The position numbers were made by a program, and so were the translations under genes. The notes beneath the pieces were generated by a model. It saw only the letters and a list, made by a program, of their open reading frames with translations, made no database searches and was not told the origin of the DNA. From NCBI RefSeq assembly GCF_000316575.1, contig NC_019682.1:62001-126000 (forward strand): a stretch of 64,000 bases of DNA, written 5' to 3'. This DNA comes from Calothrix sp. PCC 7507. Its GTDB lineage: Bacteria; Cyanobacteriota; Cyanobacteriia; Cyanobacteriales; Nostocaceae. Of the stretch, positions 16,500-27,744 are shown piece by piece (positions within the stretch are counted from its first letter, which is position 1; each line of letters begins with the position of its first letter).

Positions 16500-17417
16500 A
16501 TGTGGGACTACACAGATAAAGTATTAGAACTGTTTTACAATCCTTTGAATCAGGGAGCAATTGAAGAGACTAGCGAATCTGGAATTAAGGTTGCAACTGG
16601 AGAGGTGGGTAGTATTGCCTGCGGTGATGCCCTCAGACTGCACTTGAAAGTGGAAGTAGCATCTGATAAGATTTTGGATGCACGCTTTCAAACCTTTGGC
16701 TGCACCAGTGCGATCGCATCTTCTAGCGCGCTCACTGAGATGATCAAGGGTTTAACTTTAGATGAAGCCTTGAGTGTCTCTAATAAAGACATTGCAGACT
16801 ACCTGGGCGGCTTACCGGAAGCCAAGATGCACTGTTCTGTGATGGGGCAAGAAGCCCTAGAAGCAGCCATCTACAACTATCGTGGCATTCCCCTCGCCGC
16901 TCATGATGACGATGATGAAGGCGCGCTGATTTGTAGTTGCTTTGGGATTAGTGAATCCAAAATTCGGCGCGTGATTCTGGAAAATAACCTTACGGATGCC
17001 GAACAGGTAACAAATTATGTCAAAGCTGGTGGCGGATGCGGTTCTTGTTTAGCCAACATTGATGATATTATTAAAGATGTACAGCAATCAGCCACACCTG
17101 CCCTCAACAACTATGGCGTAAAAGTTGCTACAGATATTGTCACTGCCAAGCAGCAAACACAACGACCATTAACCAACGTCCAAAGAATCGCACTTATCCA
17201 AAAAGTTCTGGATGAAGAAGTCAGACCGGTGTTGATAGCTGACGGTGGAGATGTGGAACTGTATGATATTGAAGGTGATCGCGTGAAAGTTTTACTTCAG
17301 GGTGCCTGCGGTTCCTGTTCTAGCAGCACAGCTACCCTCAAAATTGCGATCGAAGCCAGATTGCGCGATCGCGTCAGCCAGAACCTTGTAGTCGAAGCAG
17401 TTGAGCCATTACATTAG
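16500..17417 (+). CDS. nifU: Fe-S scaffold protein NifU
   Basis: Scaffold on which NifS-derived sulfur and iron form clusters for nitrogenase proteins. 305 residues in three domains. The IscU-like N-terminus (1-130) has Cys in GSIACGDALRLHL, FQTFGCTSAIASS and AKMHCSVMGQ. A central [2Fe-2S] domain has ICSCFGISESKIRR and GGGCGSCLANI. The C-terminal NifU domain (about 225-305) has LLQGACGSCSSSTATL. Length and all cluster cysteines are as expected. Last gene of the nifB operon as drawn. Confidence 0.97.
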   Translation: MWDYTDKVLELFYNPLNQGAIEETSESGIKVATGEVGSIACGDALRLHLKVEVASDKILDARFQTFGCTSAIASSSALTEMIKGLTLDEALSVSNKDIADYLGGLPEAKMHCSVMGQEALEAAIYNYRGIPLAAHDDDDEGALICSCFGISESKIRRVILENNLTDAEQVTNYVKAGGGCGSCLANIDDIIKDVQQSATPALNNYGVKVATDIVTAKQQTQRPLTNVQRIALIQKVLDEEVRPVLIADGGDVELYDIEGDRVKVLLQGACGSCSSSTATLKIAIEARLRDRVSQNLVVEAVEPLH

Positions 17418-17774
17418 CACTTACATACTCTACAAATACGCCCTAAAATGCATCGGCTAGAAATTGAAAGTAGGATTTGAACCACATCATTGTCTTCCTA
17501 TCAATACTTGAGTCCTACTGACCACAAACAGCAAATGCACATAGGCGAAGGTAGATGTTTTCAACTTAAGAGCCAGATACAGAACTAATTTTACCTTTGA
17601 ACGGCAGTGGCTCCACTTGGGGTATCCTCAAGCACTGCCTCCTCTTGACTAATTTTAATTCTGAACAGCAGTAGCTCCACACTGCCTCTTCTTGACTCCT
17701 GACTCCTGAATTCTGTTCTACACAACGCCTAATGAGCGAATTTATAGATCCAACTCGCTTCAAAGGAGACAAAT
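17418..17774. other. nifU-glbN spacer
   Basis: No gene. It holds two related segments (GCAGTGGCTCCACTTGG...ACTGCCTCCTCTTGACT and GCAGTAGCTCCACACTGCCT) that look like a decayed duplication, each partly self-complementary. GGAGAC lies 6 nt before the glbN start. Confidence 0.45.
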
Positions 17775-18128
17775 ATGAGCTTGTACGACAAACTTGGCGG
17801 CAAACCTGCGATCGAAAAAGTAGTAGATGAGCTTCACAAACGCATCTTAGCAGATGGCAGCCTCAAACCCTTCTTCGCTAAAACTGATATGGCAAAGCAA
17901 CGTAATCATCAAGTTGCTTTCTTCACTCAGATATTTGAAGGACCAAAGGAATACAAAGGTCGTGCAATGGACAAAACCCACACCGGGATGAGTCTGCAAC
18001 AACCACACTTCGATGCTATTTTGAAGCACCTGAGTGAATCAATGGCTGCGGCTGGAGTATCAGCAGATAACACCAAGGCTGCACTAGCAGGTGTCACAGC
18101 CTTAAAAGGCTCTATTTTGAACAAATAA
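17775..18128 (+). CDS. glbN: Cyanoglobin (truncated haemoglobin, group I)
   Basis: A 117-residue haem protein of the 2-on-2 globin family, starting MSLYDKLGGKPAIEKVVDEL. The distal-side QRNHQVAFFTQIF and proximal LQQPHFDAILKHL histidines are present, as is KTHTGM. The position between nifU and nifH is the one known for glbN of Nostoc commune. There GlbN is made under low nitrogen and microaerobic conditions, suggesting O2 binding or scavenging near respiratory or nitrogenase systems. Its exact role is not settled. The sequence is complete and family-typical. Confidence 0.95.
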   Translation: MSLYDKLGGKPAIEKVVDELHKRILADGSLKPFFAKTDMAKQRNHQVAFFTQIFEGPKEYKGRAMDKTHTGMSLQQPHFDAILKHLSESMAAAGVSADNTKAALAGVTALKGSILNK

Positions 18129-19319
<1,191 letters not shown>

Positions 19320-19671
19320 TGCTCTAGCACAAGGAAGAAGGCAGAGAGTAACACATAATAGCTCTCACCTTTGACCATACCAATTTTAGATTTTAGATTT
19401 TGGATTTTGGATTGAAAATTGACACCCCAATGTCACTGGATGCCAGTCCGATCGAGTCGGGAAAGCCCTCTACTCCAATAGCTCTCCCTTGTGAGTGGAA
19501 CAAATCTAAAAGACGCTCCTACGTCGCTAACGCTGCGCTATCGCCAATCTAAAATCCAAAATTGATGGATCTACATTCCTACTATCCCCCCAAGGGGACT
19601 CTTAGTCCCCAACCCCACAGGGGAAAACCCCTTTCATATCCCCCCGTTCCTTAGGTGCAAGAGAGGCAAAA
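19320..19671. other. nifH-nifD spacer with heptads and GC hairpins
   Basis: No gene. It contains AGATTTTAGATTTTGGATTT heptads and their complement (CCAATCTAAAATCCAAAATTG), able to pair over more than 100 nt. Near the nifD start are two compact hairpins: GGGGACT/AGTCCCC (19594-19610) and AGGGG/CCCCT (19619-19632). They could protect nifH mRNA ends and set the nifH excess over nifDK; that role is inference. Confidence 0.6.
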
Positions 19672-21114
19672 ATGACTCCTCCAGAAAACAAGAACATCAT
19701 CGAAGAAAGAAAAGAACTAATTAAAGAAGTTCTCGGTGCTTATCCAGAAAAAGCTGCTAAAAAGCGCGAAAAACACTTAAACGTATACGAAGAAGGTAAG
19801 AGCGATTGCGGCGTTAAGTCGAACATCAAATCTCTTCCTGGTGTAATGACCGCCCGTGGTTGTGCTTACGCCGGTTCTAAGGGAGTGGTTTGGGGTCCTA
19901 TTAAGGACATGATCCACATCAGCCACGGGCCTGTAGGTTGCGGTTACTGGTCTTGGTCTGGTCGTCGTAACTACTACATCGGTACTACAGGTATTGATAC
20001 CTTTGGTACCATGCACTTTACCTCTGACTTCCAAGAAAGAGATATCGTGTTTGGTGGTGACAAGAAACTTGTCAAGCTGATTCAAGAACTTGATGTACTT
20101 TTCCCCCTCAACCGTGGTGTTTCCATTCAATCTGAATGTCCCATCGGTCTAATTGGGGATGACATCGAAGCAGTTGCTAGAAAGACATCGAAAGAAATTG
20201 GCAAGCCGGTTGTTCCTGTACGTTGCGAAGGCTTCCGGGGTGTTTCTCAATCTTTGGGACACCACATCGCTAACGACATGGTGCGTGACTGGGTTTTCAC
20301 CAGATCCGACCAAGCTAAGAAAGACGGTACACTCAAGTTTGAAGGTACTCCTTATGATGTAGCCATCATTGGTGACTACAACATCGGTGGAGATGCTTGG
20401 GCTAGCCGCATCCTGTTAGAAGAAATCGGCTTGCGCGTAGTCGCTCAGTGGTCAGGTGATGGCACAATCAACGAAATGTTGATGACCCCAAATGTGAAGA
20501 TGAACCTCATCCACTGCTACCGGTCGATGAACTACATCAGCCGTCACATGGAAGAAGCTTATGGTATTCCCTGGTTAGAATACAACTTCTTCGGTCCCAC
20601 CAAGATTGCTGAATCTTTACGGGAAATCGCTTCTAAGTTTGACGAGAAGATCCAAGCGAACGCTGAGAAGGTGATTGCTAAGTATCAACCAACAATGGAT
20701 GCGATCGTTAAGAAGTATCGCCCCCGCTTGGAAGGTAAGACTGTAGCCATCATGGTTGGTGGTTTACGTCCTCGCCACGTTGTCCCAGCTTTCCAAGATT
20801 TGGGCATGAAGATGATTGGTACTGGTTATGAGTTCGCTCATAATGACGACTACAAACGTACCACTCACTACATCGAAAACGGTACTATCGTTTATGACGA
20901 CGTAACTGCTTACGAATTCGAGGAATTTGTCAAAGCACTTAAGCCAGACTTAATTGCTTCTGGTGTGAAAGAGAAGTACGTCTTCCAAAAGATGGGTCTT
21001 CCTTTCCGTCAAATGCACTCTTGGGATTACTCCGAACCTAGTGATCGCTCCTCAACATCATATAATGTAAGGTTTTTTCGCGGCGGTAGAAAAAAGAGTC
21101 TATTTCTAGCCTAA
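19672..21114 (+). CDS. nifD: Nitrogenase MoFe protein alpha subunit NifD, 5' part, interrupted
   Basis: Encodes NifD residues 1-454, then 26 element-derived residues ([12 protein letters not shown]...) to a stop at 21114. P-cluster cysteines lie in [19 protein letters not shown] and [12 protein letters not shown]. The FeMo-cofactor cysteine is in [10 protein letters not shown], and the cofactor histidine is in QMHSWDYS, six residues before the break. The missing 46 codons lie at 44386-44526. Excision at ATTACTCCG joins TCCG to GTCCT and gives [14 protein letters not shown], a 500-residue NifD of normal length. In vegetative cells the product would lack its C-terminus. Confidence 0.98.
   Translation: MTPPENKNIIEERKELIKEVLGAYPEKAAKKREKHLNVYEEGKSDCGVKSNIKSLPGVMTARGCAYAGSKGVVWGPIKDMIHISHGPVGCGYWSWSGRRNYYIGTTGIDTFGTMHFTSDFQERDIVFGGDKKLVKLIQELDVLFPLNRGVSIQSECPIGLIGDDIEAVARKTSKEIGKPVVPVRCEGFRGVSQSLGHHIANDMVRDWVFTRSDQAKKDGTLKFEGTPYDVAIIGDYNIGGDAWASRILLEEIGLRVVAQWSGDGTINEMLMTPNVKMNLIHCYRSMNYISRHMEEAYGIPWLEYNFFGPTKIAESLREIASKFDEKIQANAEKVIAKYQPTMDAIVKKYRPRLEGKTVAIMVGGLRPRHVVPAFQDLGMKMIGTGYEFAHNDDYKRTTHYIENGTIVYDDVTAYEFEEFVKALKPDLIASGVKEKYVFQKMGLPFRQMHSWDYSEPSDRSSTSYNVRFFRGGRKKSLFLA
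21024..21034 (+). other. Left recombination site of the nifD element
   Basis: GGATTACTCCG, identical to the 11-bp repeat known to bound the nifD element of Anabaena 7120. The right copy at 44376-44386 reads GAATTACTCCG, so the exact shared core is ATTACTCCG. Confidence 0.95.
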
Positions 21115-21486
21115 ATGCAAATTGCAGGGTTATTTAGGAACAATCTATTCTGATGCTTTAGATAGTATAACTCTTATGGAGTCTGGTTTTTAGATTTTGC
21201 TTGCATTTTGCTCAAAGAAAAACTGTAAAATGAAAGACTATTTATAATGACGATTTTTTAGATTAAATGGTGCGATCGCTTTCACTGAACAATATGATGA
21301 TTGAGCAGTGGGGGGTGCGATTAGCAAAAGTAAGAATTATTCATCTGGAGTATGTCAAACCTAAATTTGTTTTAACGGTAAAAAGCAGCGTCGGCAAGTA
21401 AGCTCGAACTCAGCACCAGCGACTCCCAAAAGTCAGTTGCCGTGGAGTGTTAGACAGCTTTTTTGTCGTAATTTAAAACTATGTAC

Positions 21487-22170
21487 TTAGTAGCTTGCAC
21501 CAAATATGTTCTCATTATGGTACTCAATAAACTCTTCGCTGATACTATGACCAATATTGATCCGAATTTTACTATTATCAAGCTTGATTACACCATAATC
21601 AAGCATTACGTGATGATTAGGACAAAGCACAATAATATTGTTCGCTATATCAGGGCCGTTATGCGGACGACCTAATGGTTTTATATGGTGTGCTTCCGAA
21701 TAACTTTTTTTGTTCACAAGAACAATGGAAGTATCACATAGCTGACAACGATGATTATGTAAAAGCTTTATTTGACAAGCAAGGTGTGTATCTCGAAGAA
21801 TGCGATAAGTTTTTTGTAGTGTTCGCCCAGGCGCTTGATTACCAATTGCATGAAGATTTTGGTTATCAGCTACTTTGTTTTCATTATCACTTCCCTCGTC
21901 TATGTCAGACGCTTCTGGGGTTTCTGTAACAAATGAACGTAATCCCCAAACGCCACTTCCAAGACCTTTTACAGAAAAGAATAAATCTTTTCCCTTATAT
22001 CTGGCTGAATCAGAAGAATGATCTTCAATTGTTCCTCGAACAATTGCAGTTAAACTTTCAGGATGTGGAGATGAACGAATTTTTCTGACTTCTTGGTAAA
22101 TATCAGCTAGTGGAGCTATACCGTTAAGGTTAGCAAGTGCAGCAATAATATCCTCGACCCATTTTGCCAT
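21487..22170 (-). CDS. HNH endonuclease
   Basis: 227 residues from the ATG at 22170 (MAKWVEDIIAALANLNGIAP); a longer frame upstream is less likely. The N-terminal half resembles a winged-helix, HARE-like segment often fused to nucleases (PLADIYQEVRKIRSSPHPES). The C-terminal half is an HNH domain: CQLCDTSIVL, then YSEAHHIKPLGRPHNGPDIA, then NIIVLCPNHHVMLDYG, giving the metal-site histidines, the catalytic HH and paired CxxC/CxxH zinc ligands. Likely restriction or defence; it adjoins the AvaI-like R-M pair on the same strand. Confidence 0.85.
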   Translation of the reverse strand: MAKWVEDIIAALANLNGIAPLADIYQEVRKIRSSPHPESLTAIVRGTIEDHSSDSARYKGKDLFFSVKGLGSGVWGLRSFVTETPEASDIDEGSDNENKVADNQNLHAIGNQAPGRTLQKTYRILRDTHLACQIKLLHNHRCQLCDTSIVLVNKKSYSEAHHIKPLGRPHNGPDIANNIIVLCPNHHVMLDYGVIKLDNSKIRINIGHSISEEFIEYHNENIFGASY

Positions 22171-22289
22171 GACCCAATTGCCTAAAACTTTCACCAGTCC
22201 AATCTTACTGTATAGAAATTCTGTGTGAGGTGAGATTATACTAAATAGCTCTCGCTTTTGCACAGCAAGTTGAACTGCGATCGCCCTCA

Positions 22290-22436
22290 CTCGAAAATAA
22301 ACTAGGCGATGTCTGCGACGGGCTGCGCCTACGCATTAAACCGTCCAATCCTCAATTAACAATCCGGGTACTTTGCCCAAATCCCGATGATTGCGCGTTA
22401 ATAAAACTAATTTACGAGATAGTGCGATCGCCTTTA
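22290..22436. repeat. Direct repeat, left flank of the R-M genes
   Basis: About 147 bp, mostly identical to 25103-25250. It includes ATAAACTAGGCGATGTCT and CGTCCAATCCTCAATTAACA. On the minus strand (22432 to 22336) it encodes the end of a PIN toxin, [20 protein letters not shown] then EDWTV-stop, with no upstream gene. Confidence 0.75.
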
Positions 22437-22520
22437 AAGATTATCTGTGAGATGTACAAGAAGTATACCGTTGTAGTGATCGCATGATTGAAAACACAAT
22501 CAATACACTTAAGTACACGT

Positions 22521-23489
22521 TTATAGACTGCACAACCAACGAGAAATAGATGCAACTTGCTTCTCTTGATTTAAATTAGCAGCGTTACTGAGAGTGCCGT
22601 TTTCCAATTGATTCCAGATTTCGCCTGCCATCCTTCTGGCGATCGCTGATCCTACGAAGAAAGTCAGAGGTGAATGCCCTACTCTCGAAAATGCTTCACG
22701 TATACGATTTAGTGCTGCTTGTGCAGTTTTCCAATGCTCATCTGCGCCTGCGGGATCTATACCGCCTTTAAGTTCACCAAGGGCGATAACGTATGGTGCA
22801 ACTACAGATGGTTCAATCGTGCTAGATTTGTTGGCTGCTAATTCTGCTGGGGCTAAGTTAAACAAACATAGATCCACATTACTTCTAACTAGCGGGACAG
22901 TCAGGTTATAAATTAGTGTGCGATTACCAATCTCGCTTTCCCAGCTTATTCCTCGTAAAGATAACTCAATTTCTGAGTCATTATTTGTCATGGCTATCCA
23001 CTTTTTACTTTTTGAGTGTTGCCAGTGGTATTTTGTACCTGCGATCGTGAGAGTGGAGAGAATGGCACGAGTCAGCTTTCTTTGTGCCAACACGCCTCCA
23101 ATATTTCGCATTGAACCACCAAGTGTGTCACCACGAGTCAGTAAAAATCTAAAAACCAATTCTTCTGGAAAGTTTGCACCTGCTGGTTCAAGAAAATTTT
23201 TGATCAGACCATTTACAGCCTCTACCTTATCCTCTGACATCAGGTGCGCTAGAGATTTATCAGATAAGCCTGCCGCAGTTAACAATCCCATCTCAATGCC
23301 CTTAATCTTTAGCAATTCAATAGGACTCTCAGCTTGACTAGCAGCTTCTTTAAGTGCCCTTGCTTCTGCGACGAATGGCGTAGCACGTCGATTTTTCTCC
23401 AGTGCAAGAGCCACAAAACCTGCACGAATTGCTTCATAAGTTGTTATAAGATCATCAATGGATTGAAGATGATTTTGATAGGAACACAT
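22521..23489 (-). CDS. Type II restriction endonuclease, AvaI/BsoBI family
   Basis: 322 residues matching what I recall of Ava[54 protein letters not shown] and [14 protein letters not shown]. The active-site residues of the family appear as the Asp of NVDLCLFN and the E-x-K of [13 protein letters not shown]. AvaI and BsoBI cut CYCGRG; the same target is likely but untested. The gene follows the methyltransferase by 11 bases on the same strand. The frame is intact. Confidence 0.88.
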   Translation of the reverse strand: MCSYQNHLQSIDDLITTYEAIRAGFVALALEKNRRATPFVAEARALKEAASQAESPIELLKIKGIEMGLLTAAGLSDKSLAHLMSEDKVEAVNGLIKNFLEPAGANFPEELVFRFLLTRGDTLGGSMRNIGGVLAQRKLTRAILSTLTIAGTKYHWQHSKSKKWIAMTNNDSEIELSLRGISWESEIGNRTLIYNLTVPLVRSNVDLCLFNLAPAELAANKSSTIEPSVVAPYVIALGELKGGIDPAGADEHWKTAQAALNRIREAFSRVGHSPLTFFVGSAIARRMAGEIWNQLENGTLSNAANLNQEKQVASISRWLCSL

Positions 23490-23500
23490 AGAAATTCAAT

Positions 23501-24934
23501 TTATGGCTTTTTCCATACATAAACGCACTTACGCAATGGATCGCGTCCATGACTTCCCATTTGCTGGCTACTATTACCTTTATCACTTGGCAAAACAAGA
23601 ATATTTTCAATAACAAAACCTAGCTGTTCGGCGAAATCAGAGAGAATCATATCTACTGAAATGCTTGCCCCTGCATAACGAACATTGTCGTTAACCATGA
23701 ATAAAAGTGCCCCTGGTTTAAGAACACGAAAACATTCTTGTATTACACACGCCATCTCATAAAAATATCCTCTGACCATTCTTGGTATACCATTGTTATT
23801 TAATGCACCCTTTGTTTTTTGGTTATCTAAATATTTCAAGATAGCCTGCAACAAATTCTGTGAATCAGCAATAGCTAAGGCTGTTTTCCAGTCTGAGTTG
23901 ATAGTCAATAAATCTTTGGGGCGATTTTCAACTGTACAACTTAGCATTTCCTGACGAAGGTTAATTAACTCCTTTTCAGAAATACCAAGTAAAGCTAGTT
24001 CCAGTGCATAAGTGCGAGTATAGTCGTATCGATTGCAATAAGGTGGAGATGTAATAATTGCATCATATACGCAATTGGCTAGGCGCGGCATAATCTCAAG
24101 ACAAGATCCTCCATAAAGATGAATTTGACCTTGAGAATTTTTAATTGGGAAAAGCTCAATTTGTTGTGTAGAAGGCAGTAAATCATCAATAATTTCACTT
24201 ATTTTATTGGCGATCGCATTATCAAACTCTAGAATTTCGCCTTTGTTGAAAGGTTTCTTGCTCTGTCCACGACCAGAACGATAATCCCAACGTAGATACT
24301 GTCCATCTTTACGCGTATAACTTATGGATTCTAAAATGCACAGTAAGGCAAAGTTTAAAACTGCTTGGACTCTATGATTTTCTCGTTTGCAAGCTGCAAG
24401 ATACTGCTCAATTGCATTTATAGTTAGTTCAGCATAAGCTCCTTTTGTGATTCTCAATTCTGGTAAGTCTTGTTTCTGCTCACACCGCTTCCAAACCTGT
24501 AACTTTGACCAATTTTTGATCCTATCAAAATCTTCAGGAGTGAATTCAGAATCTAAAAGCTTTTTAGCATTAATTATTTGTTGACCAATGGACAATAATT
24601 CAATACCGTCAGCATCAATTCCAGCTTCGCTAGCAGCAAATAGCGCAGTTCCACTGCCTGCAAATGGATCTAAAACCTTACCTTTAGTAATTTTATATTG
24701 TTGCAATAGGTATTCTATAAGAGATGCAGAGAAAGCTTCTTTATATTTATACCACCGATAGATAGGTCTAGTTTTGTTAGCTTGAAAACTAACTATAAGT
24801 CGTGTCAATGAAGGATGAACTAAAAATTTACTCTGGAAGCACTGATACAGTTGCCTATCAAGATTGTCAATTTCACCTAAACCATCACTTTCCACTTCGG
24901 ACACGGTATTAGAAACACTTGCTAGGCTGATCAC
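23501..24934 (-). CDS. DNA methyltransferase of the AvaI-like system
   Basis: 477 residues from a GTG start. The SAM-binding motif I is [20 protein letters not shown] near residue 90; the catalytic motif [15 protein letters not shown], is near residue 295, so motif I precedes IV with a long insert. TSPPY is typical of N4-cytosine or N6-adenine amino-methyltransferases; M.AvaI makes N4-methylcytosine, the likely chemistry here. A later conserved segment is [20 protein letters not shown]. It protects host DNA from the nuclease encoded immediately downstream. Confidence 0.88.
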   Translation of the reverse strand: MISLASVSNTVSEVESDGLGEIDNLDRQLYQCFQSKFLVHPSLTRLIVSFQANKTRPIYRWYKYKEAFSASLIEYLLQQYKITKGKVLDPFAGSGTALFAASEAGIDADGIELLSIGQQIINAKKLLDSEFTPEDFDRIKNWSKLQVWKRCEQKQDLPELRITKGAYAELTINAIEQYLAACKRENHRVQAVLNFALLCILESISYTRKDGQYLRWDYRSGRGQSKKPFNKGEILEFDNAIANKISEIIDDLLPSTQQIELFPIKNSQGQIHLYGGSCLEIMPRLANCVYDAIITSPPYCNRYDYTRTYALELALLGISEKELINLRQEMLSCTVENRPKDLLTINSDWKTALAIADSQNLLQAILKYLDNQKTKGALNNNGIPRMVRGYFYEMACVIQECFRVLKPGALLFMVNDNVRYAGASISVDMILSDFAEQLGFVIENILVLPSDKGNSSQQMGSHGRDPLRKCVYVWKKP

Positions 24935-25102
24935 AGATGAATTTTCCTAGAGAATTAACTAGTCAAGTTAGTATAGTTCTAATTTTAGGGTTAGATATAT
25001 GATTCGCCCAAACTTTACAAAAAGTCACTGTATATTTAGGAATGATGTATTGTTGTAGTGATGTCTGCGACGGGCTTCTCTACGAGAGGCTACGCCAACG
25101 CC

Positions 25103-25250
25103 CTCGTTCGGCAATAAACTAGGCGATGTCTACGACGGGTTGTTCGGTGTCGCATTAAACCGTCCAATCCTCAATTAACAATTCGGGTATCTTGCTGAAA
25201 TCCCGATGATTGCGCGTTAATAAAACTAATTTACAAGATAGTGCGATCGC
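25103..25250. repeat. Direct repeat, right flank of the R-M genes
   Basis: Second copy of the 22290-22436 repeat. It encodes [20 protein letters not shown] then EDWTV-stop on the minus strand (25155-25250), again a PIN-toxin C-terminus without its gene. The two copies lie 2.8 kb apart and bracket the methyltransferase and AvaI-like genes. Confidence 0.75.
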
Positions 25251-25365
25251 TGAATAGCCCGTCGTAGAGATCGCTGCAAAAGAAGTAGACTGTTGTTGCG
25301 ATCGCCCCAGTTCGACAACACGCCACTGTATATTCATAATTGGGTGAAGTTAAGCGTAGACGCTC

Positions 25366-25611
25366 TTAGCGGCTTGCCGAAGGCATCGCCTCTAACTCAG
25401 GAATATGTTCAGTTTCGTAGTTTTCAATTAAAAGACCGATAACTTCCATTAGAGATGCGAGTGGATGCGTCTCGTCTTCACCAACTTGATCGATGAGACA
25501 ATCAAGGATCTCAACTAAGCGTTCATATTCCTCTTCTGTGTGAGGAACAAAGACGTTTTCTGCAATAGATGACCAAGCAGTGATGGTTTGATTTAGGTTG
25601 AAACTTTGCAT
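25366..25611 (-). CDS. HigA-like antitoxin, N-terminal part or short form
   Basis: 81 residues from the ATG at 25611, beginning MQSFNLNQTITAWSSIAENV and containing EEEYERLVEILDCLIDQVGE and MEVIGLLIENYETEHIPELE. This matches the N-terminal, toxin-binding region of cyanobacterial HigA-like antitoxins. The last residues (AMPSASR) come from a dispersed repeat, so a C-terminal DNA-binding domain may have been cut off. It directly follows a degraded higB, in the toxin-first order of higBA. Confidence 0.6.
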   Translation of the reverse strand: MQSFNLNQTITAWSSIAENVFVPHTEEEYERLVEILDCLIDQVGEDETHPLASLMEVIGLLIENYETEHIPELEAMPSASR

Positions 25612-25637
25612 TATTCCTTCCACTTTCCTTCTCTTCT

Positions 25638-25826
25638 CTACGAGAGGCTGCGCCAACGAGACGCTATGCGAACATCATATTCTGAATGCGTTAACACAGC
25701 ACGAATGTAGACTTTTTGGCGGTTATAATGAATTGCGGCAATGAGTCTAACTTTGTTACCACCAATGTTAAATACTGTCAATTTACCGACTTGATCTGCC
25801 GATGGAAATATTTCACGGAGTTCTAC
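25638..25826 (-). pseudogene. HigB-like toxin remnant
   Basis: The minus strand reads VELREIFPSADQVGKLTVFN, then GGNKVRLIAAIHYNRQKVYI and RAVLTHSEYDVRIASRW to a stop inside a dispersed repeat. This is the C-terminal two thirds of a HigB mRNA interferase. The N-terminal third is missing or frameshifted upstream of 25826, and the C-terminus has been replaced by the repeat. Confidence 0.7.
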
Positions 25827-25949
25827 TGTTGCTGAATATACACTTCAACGATTTCAGCGATCGCAGATTTAATCGGGACAAATAACAAGCCACTAATCAG
25901 TTTTATTGCCTCGCTCTTTCCTGGAAAGTTACCTCAATAATCCCTTTAA

Positions 25950-26372
25950 TCAACAATGACAATCAATCGCAACCACTATATTGTCTTGATATTGGCGTAA
26001 AAGACTTCGGAAATTTTCTAGCCATTCTTCATTAGACTTTCCTTCACGATCGTGCCACTTTCCATCAGGCGTAACGATAGCGTATGAAACTAAGTCAGAC
26101 ATTAGGGCAGAGATCGGACGAATATTGTCTTCTGATTGCACAATATCTAGCCCGTATCGATGTTGAAATTCTTCTGGGTTGAGATTGTAATGCTGCTCCT
26201 TACCCCAAATTATGCCATCATACTGACCACCAATAACAAATCCGTCACATTTTGCTTGCGGAGATGGATTATCTTCATCCGTTTCAAAATATGGCAACAT
26301 CAATTCTTTAGCCTTTTTGCTTGGGTTTGGTTCTGTGTGATCAACAATCACAAGTGTTAGAAAATGGCTCAT
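25950..26372 (-). CDS. Hypothetical protein, 140 aa
   Basis: Not recognised. It begins MSHFLTLVIVDHTEPNPSKK, with FVIGGQYDGIIWGKEQHYNL and SYAIVTPDGKWHDREGKSNE, and ends in a Cys-His-Cys tail. It is acidic and soluble, with no signal peptide. The segment VTPDGKWHDREG occurs in scattered cyanobacterial and phage-like hypothetical proteins as far as I recall. It stands alone between toxin-antitoxin remnants. Normal codon use suggests a real gene. Confidence 0.6.
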   Translation of the reverse strand: MSHFLTLVIVDHTEPNPSKKAKELMLPYFETDEDNPSPQAKCDGFVIGGQYDGIIWGKEQHYNLNPEEFQHRYGLDIVQSEDNIRPISALMSDLVSYAIVTPDGKWHDREGKSNEEWLENFRSLLRQYQDNIVVAIDCHC

Positions 26373-26549
26373 CTTTAGCTACGTTAAATTACCGTTATCA
26401 TTGTTGCAACATCTACATTACGACTTTTGGAATTTGCATCTATCTACTCCAGGAAGCCTCTTTTGTCCATTTGCCCCATAAAGTGTTAGCCTGCTAAACT
26501 GAAGTAATTGGATGCAGAAAAGACGAATGAATAACGTCTGGAGGTTCCC

Positions 26550-26810
26550 TTGAGTATTATACAAACTGCTACTGAAAAAATGCGTAGGCGTAGCCCGTCG
26601 CAGGCATCCCTCCCGCCAGAGAAGCAACAAGAGGTCTTAAATTTTATTGAGTTTCTGCAAAGTCAGCTAGCACAACAAAATACAAACATTGAACAAATTC
26701 AGCCTATTTCATTTTTGGCAGCAGATCAACAATTTACTGGTTGTGTTGATGGTGGCCCCGGTGATTTGGCGACAAACAAACAATATCTTGAAGGTTTAGG
26801 AACTGAATGA
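26550..26810 (+). CDS. Antitoxin-like protein (DUF2281-type) of a VapBC module
   Basis: 86 residues including LPPEKQQEVLNFIEFLQSQL, the hallmark of short cyanobacterial antitoxins of the DUF2281 type, which pair with PIN toxins. The segment MRRRSPSQASLPPE is encoded by a dispersed repeat (GTAGGCGTAGCCCGTCGCAG), so its N-terminal region has been altered in frame. The stop overlaps the start of the PIN gene (ATGA at 26807). Confidence 0.65.
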   Translation: MSIIQTATEKMRRRSPSQASLPPEKQQEVLNFIEFLQSQLAQQNTNIEQIQPISFLAADQQFTGCVDGGPGDLATNKQYLEGLGTE

Positions 26811-27228
26811 AGGGGCGAGTCATCATCGATACGGGGCCATTAGTAGCTTTTATTAATCGCAAAGAGCATCTTCATACCTGGATAATTAACACCTTAGCTA
26901 CAATTGAGCAGCCTTTACTACTTGTGAGCCTGTGATTGTAGAGACTTGTTTTTTATTGCGAAATATCTACGGTCGTCAGGATACGGTGATGTCTTTACTG
27001 GACGATGGAAAGATATTAATTTCGATGTGTTTGAGTGAAGAAGCGGCAGTAATTAAAGAATTGCTACGACAATATCAGTCAGTTCCAATGTCATTAGCAG
27101 ATGCGTGTTTGGTGAGAATGACACAACTGTATCCTGAAAGCGAGTTACTAACATTTGATAGCGATTTTACAATTTATCGGAAGAATCGCAATCAACTAAT
27201 TTCTGTGATTATGCCAGAGGATTTGTAA
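26807..27228 (+). pseudogene. PIN-domain toxin (VapC-like), single frameshift
   Basis: Reads MKGRVIIDTGPLVAFINRKE and HTWIINTLATIEQPLL, then goes out of frame around 26920-26930. The next frame continues EPVIVETCFLLRNIYGRQDT to SLADACLVRMTQLYPESELL and FDSDFTIYRKNRNQ. The first Asp (IDTGPLVA), the middle Glu (VETCFL) and the last acidic residues (LADACL, TFDSDF) are all kept, so only one indel separates it from a working toxin. Confidence 0.75.
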
Positions 27229-27519
27229 AAATAGGGTTAAGAGCGATGCCTTCTCTACGAGACGCTCCGGGAACGGCGGGCTACGCCAACGCTCCTCAAT
27301 ATCACATAATGCAAGGTTTTTAAGCGACGAGATAAAAGCCTAAATGTTGGCATTAATCCAAGAAACCCAATTATTGAAACGCATAAATCTGCCAAAACTC
27401 GCCAATAACATAGAGCAGGTATAGCTATTTGAAACAGTGGCGTGGTTTGGCGTGGTTAGATTTTGGGGTTAAAAATGCGTTAGACGACATTGGGTTAAAA
27501 CAGGTTTACGAATAGCAAA

Positions 27520-27744
27520 CTACTCCCCCGATGGCGGAGGTTCCACCTGAAACTGTCTACCACACTGAGGGCAATCAACTAAAAAGCGATTGTTACCGTT
27601 TTGGTTAATGCGTTGATATAAATTTTGCGAGTAAAAATTTTCCTCTGAAGCTACATAGCCCTGGGGCAACGTAGAAAAACACTTAGTCTGCTGTTTGATT
27701 TTTAAAGAGGGTAAGTAAGTATAAAGGGTTTGAATATCTGGCAT
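27520..27744 (-). CDS. Small hypothetical protein with a CPxCG end
   Basis: 74 residues, MPDIQTLYTYLPSLKIKQQT at the start and FLVDCPQCGRQFQVEPPPSG at the end. The final CPQC could be half a zinc ribbon. There is no family I can name and no operon partner. It is short, so coding status is uncertain. The neighbouring 27229-27519 and 27745-28190 hold repeats and a doubtful 80-codon frame only. Confidence 0.4.
   Translation of the reverse strand: MPDIQTLYTYLPSLKIKQQTKCFSTLPQGYVASEENFYSQNLYQRINQNGNNRFLVDCPQCGRQFQVEPPPSGE

Noticed and set aside
21481-21929. Plus-strand ORFs opposite the HNH nuclease
   Set aside because: They are antisense to conserved HNH motifs and have no features of their own.
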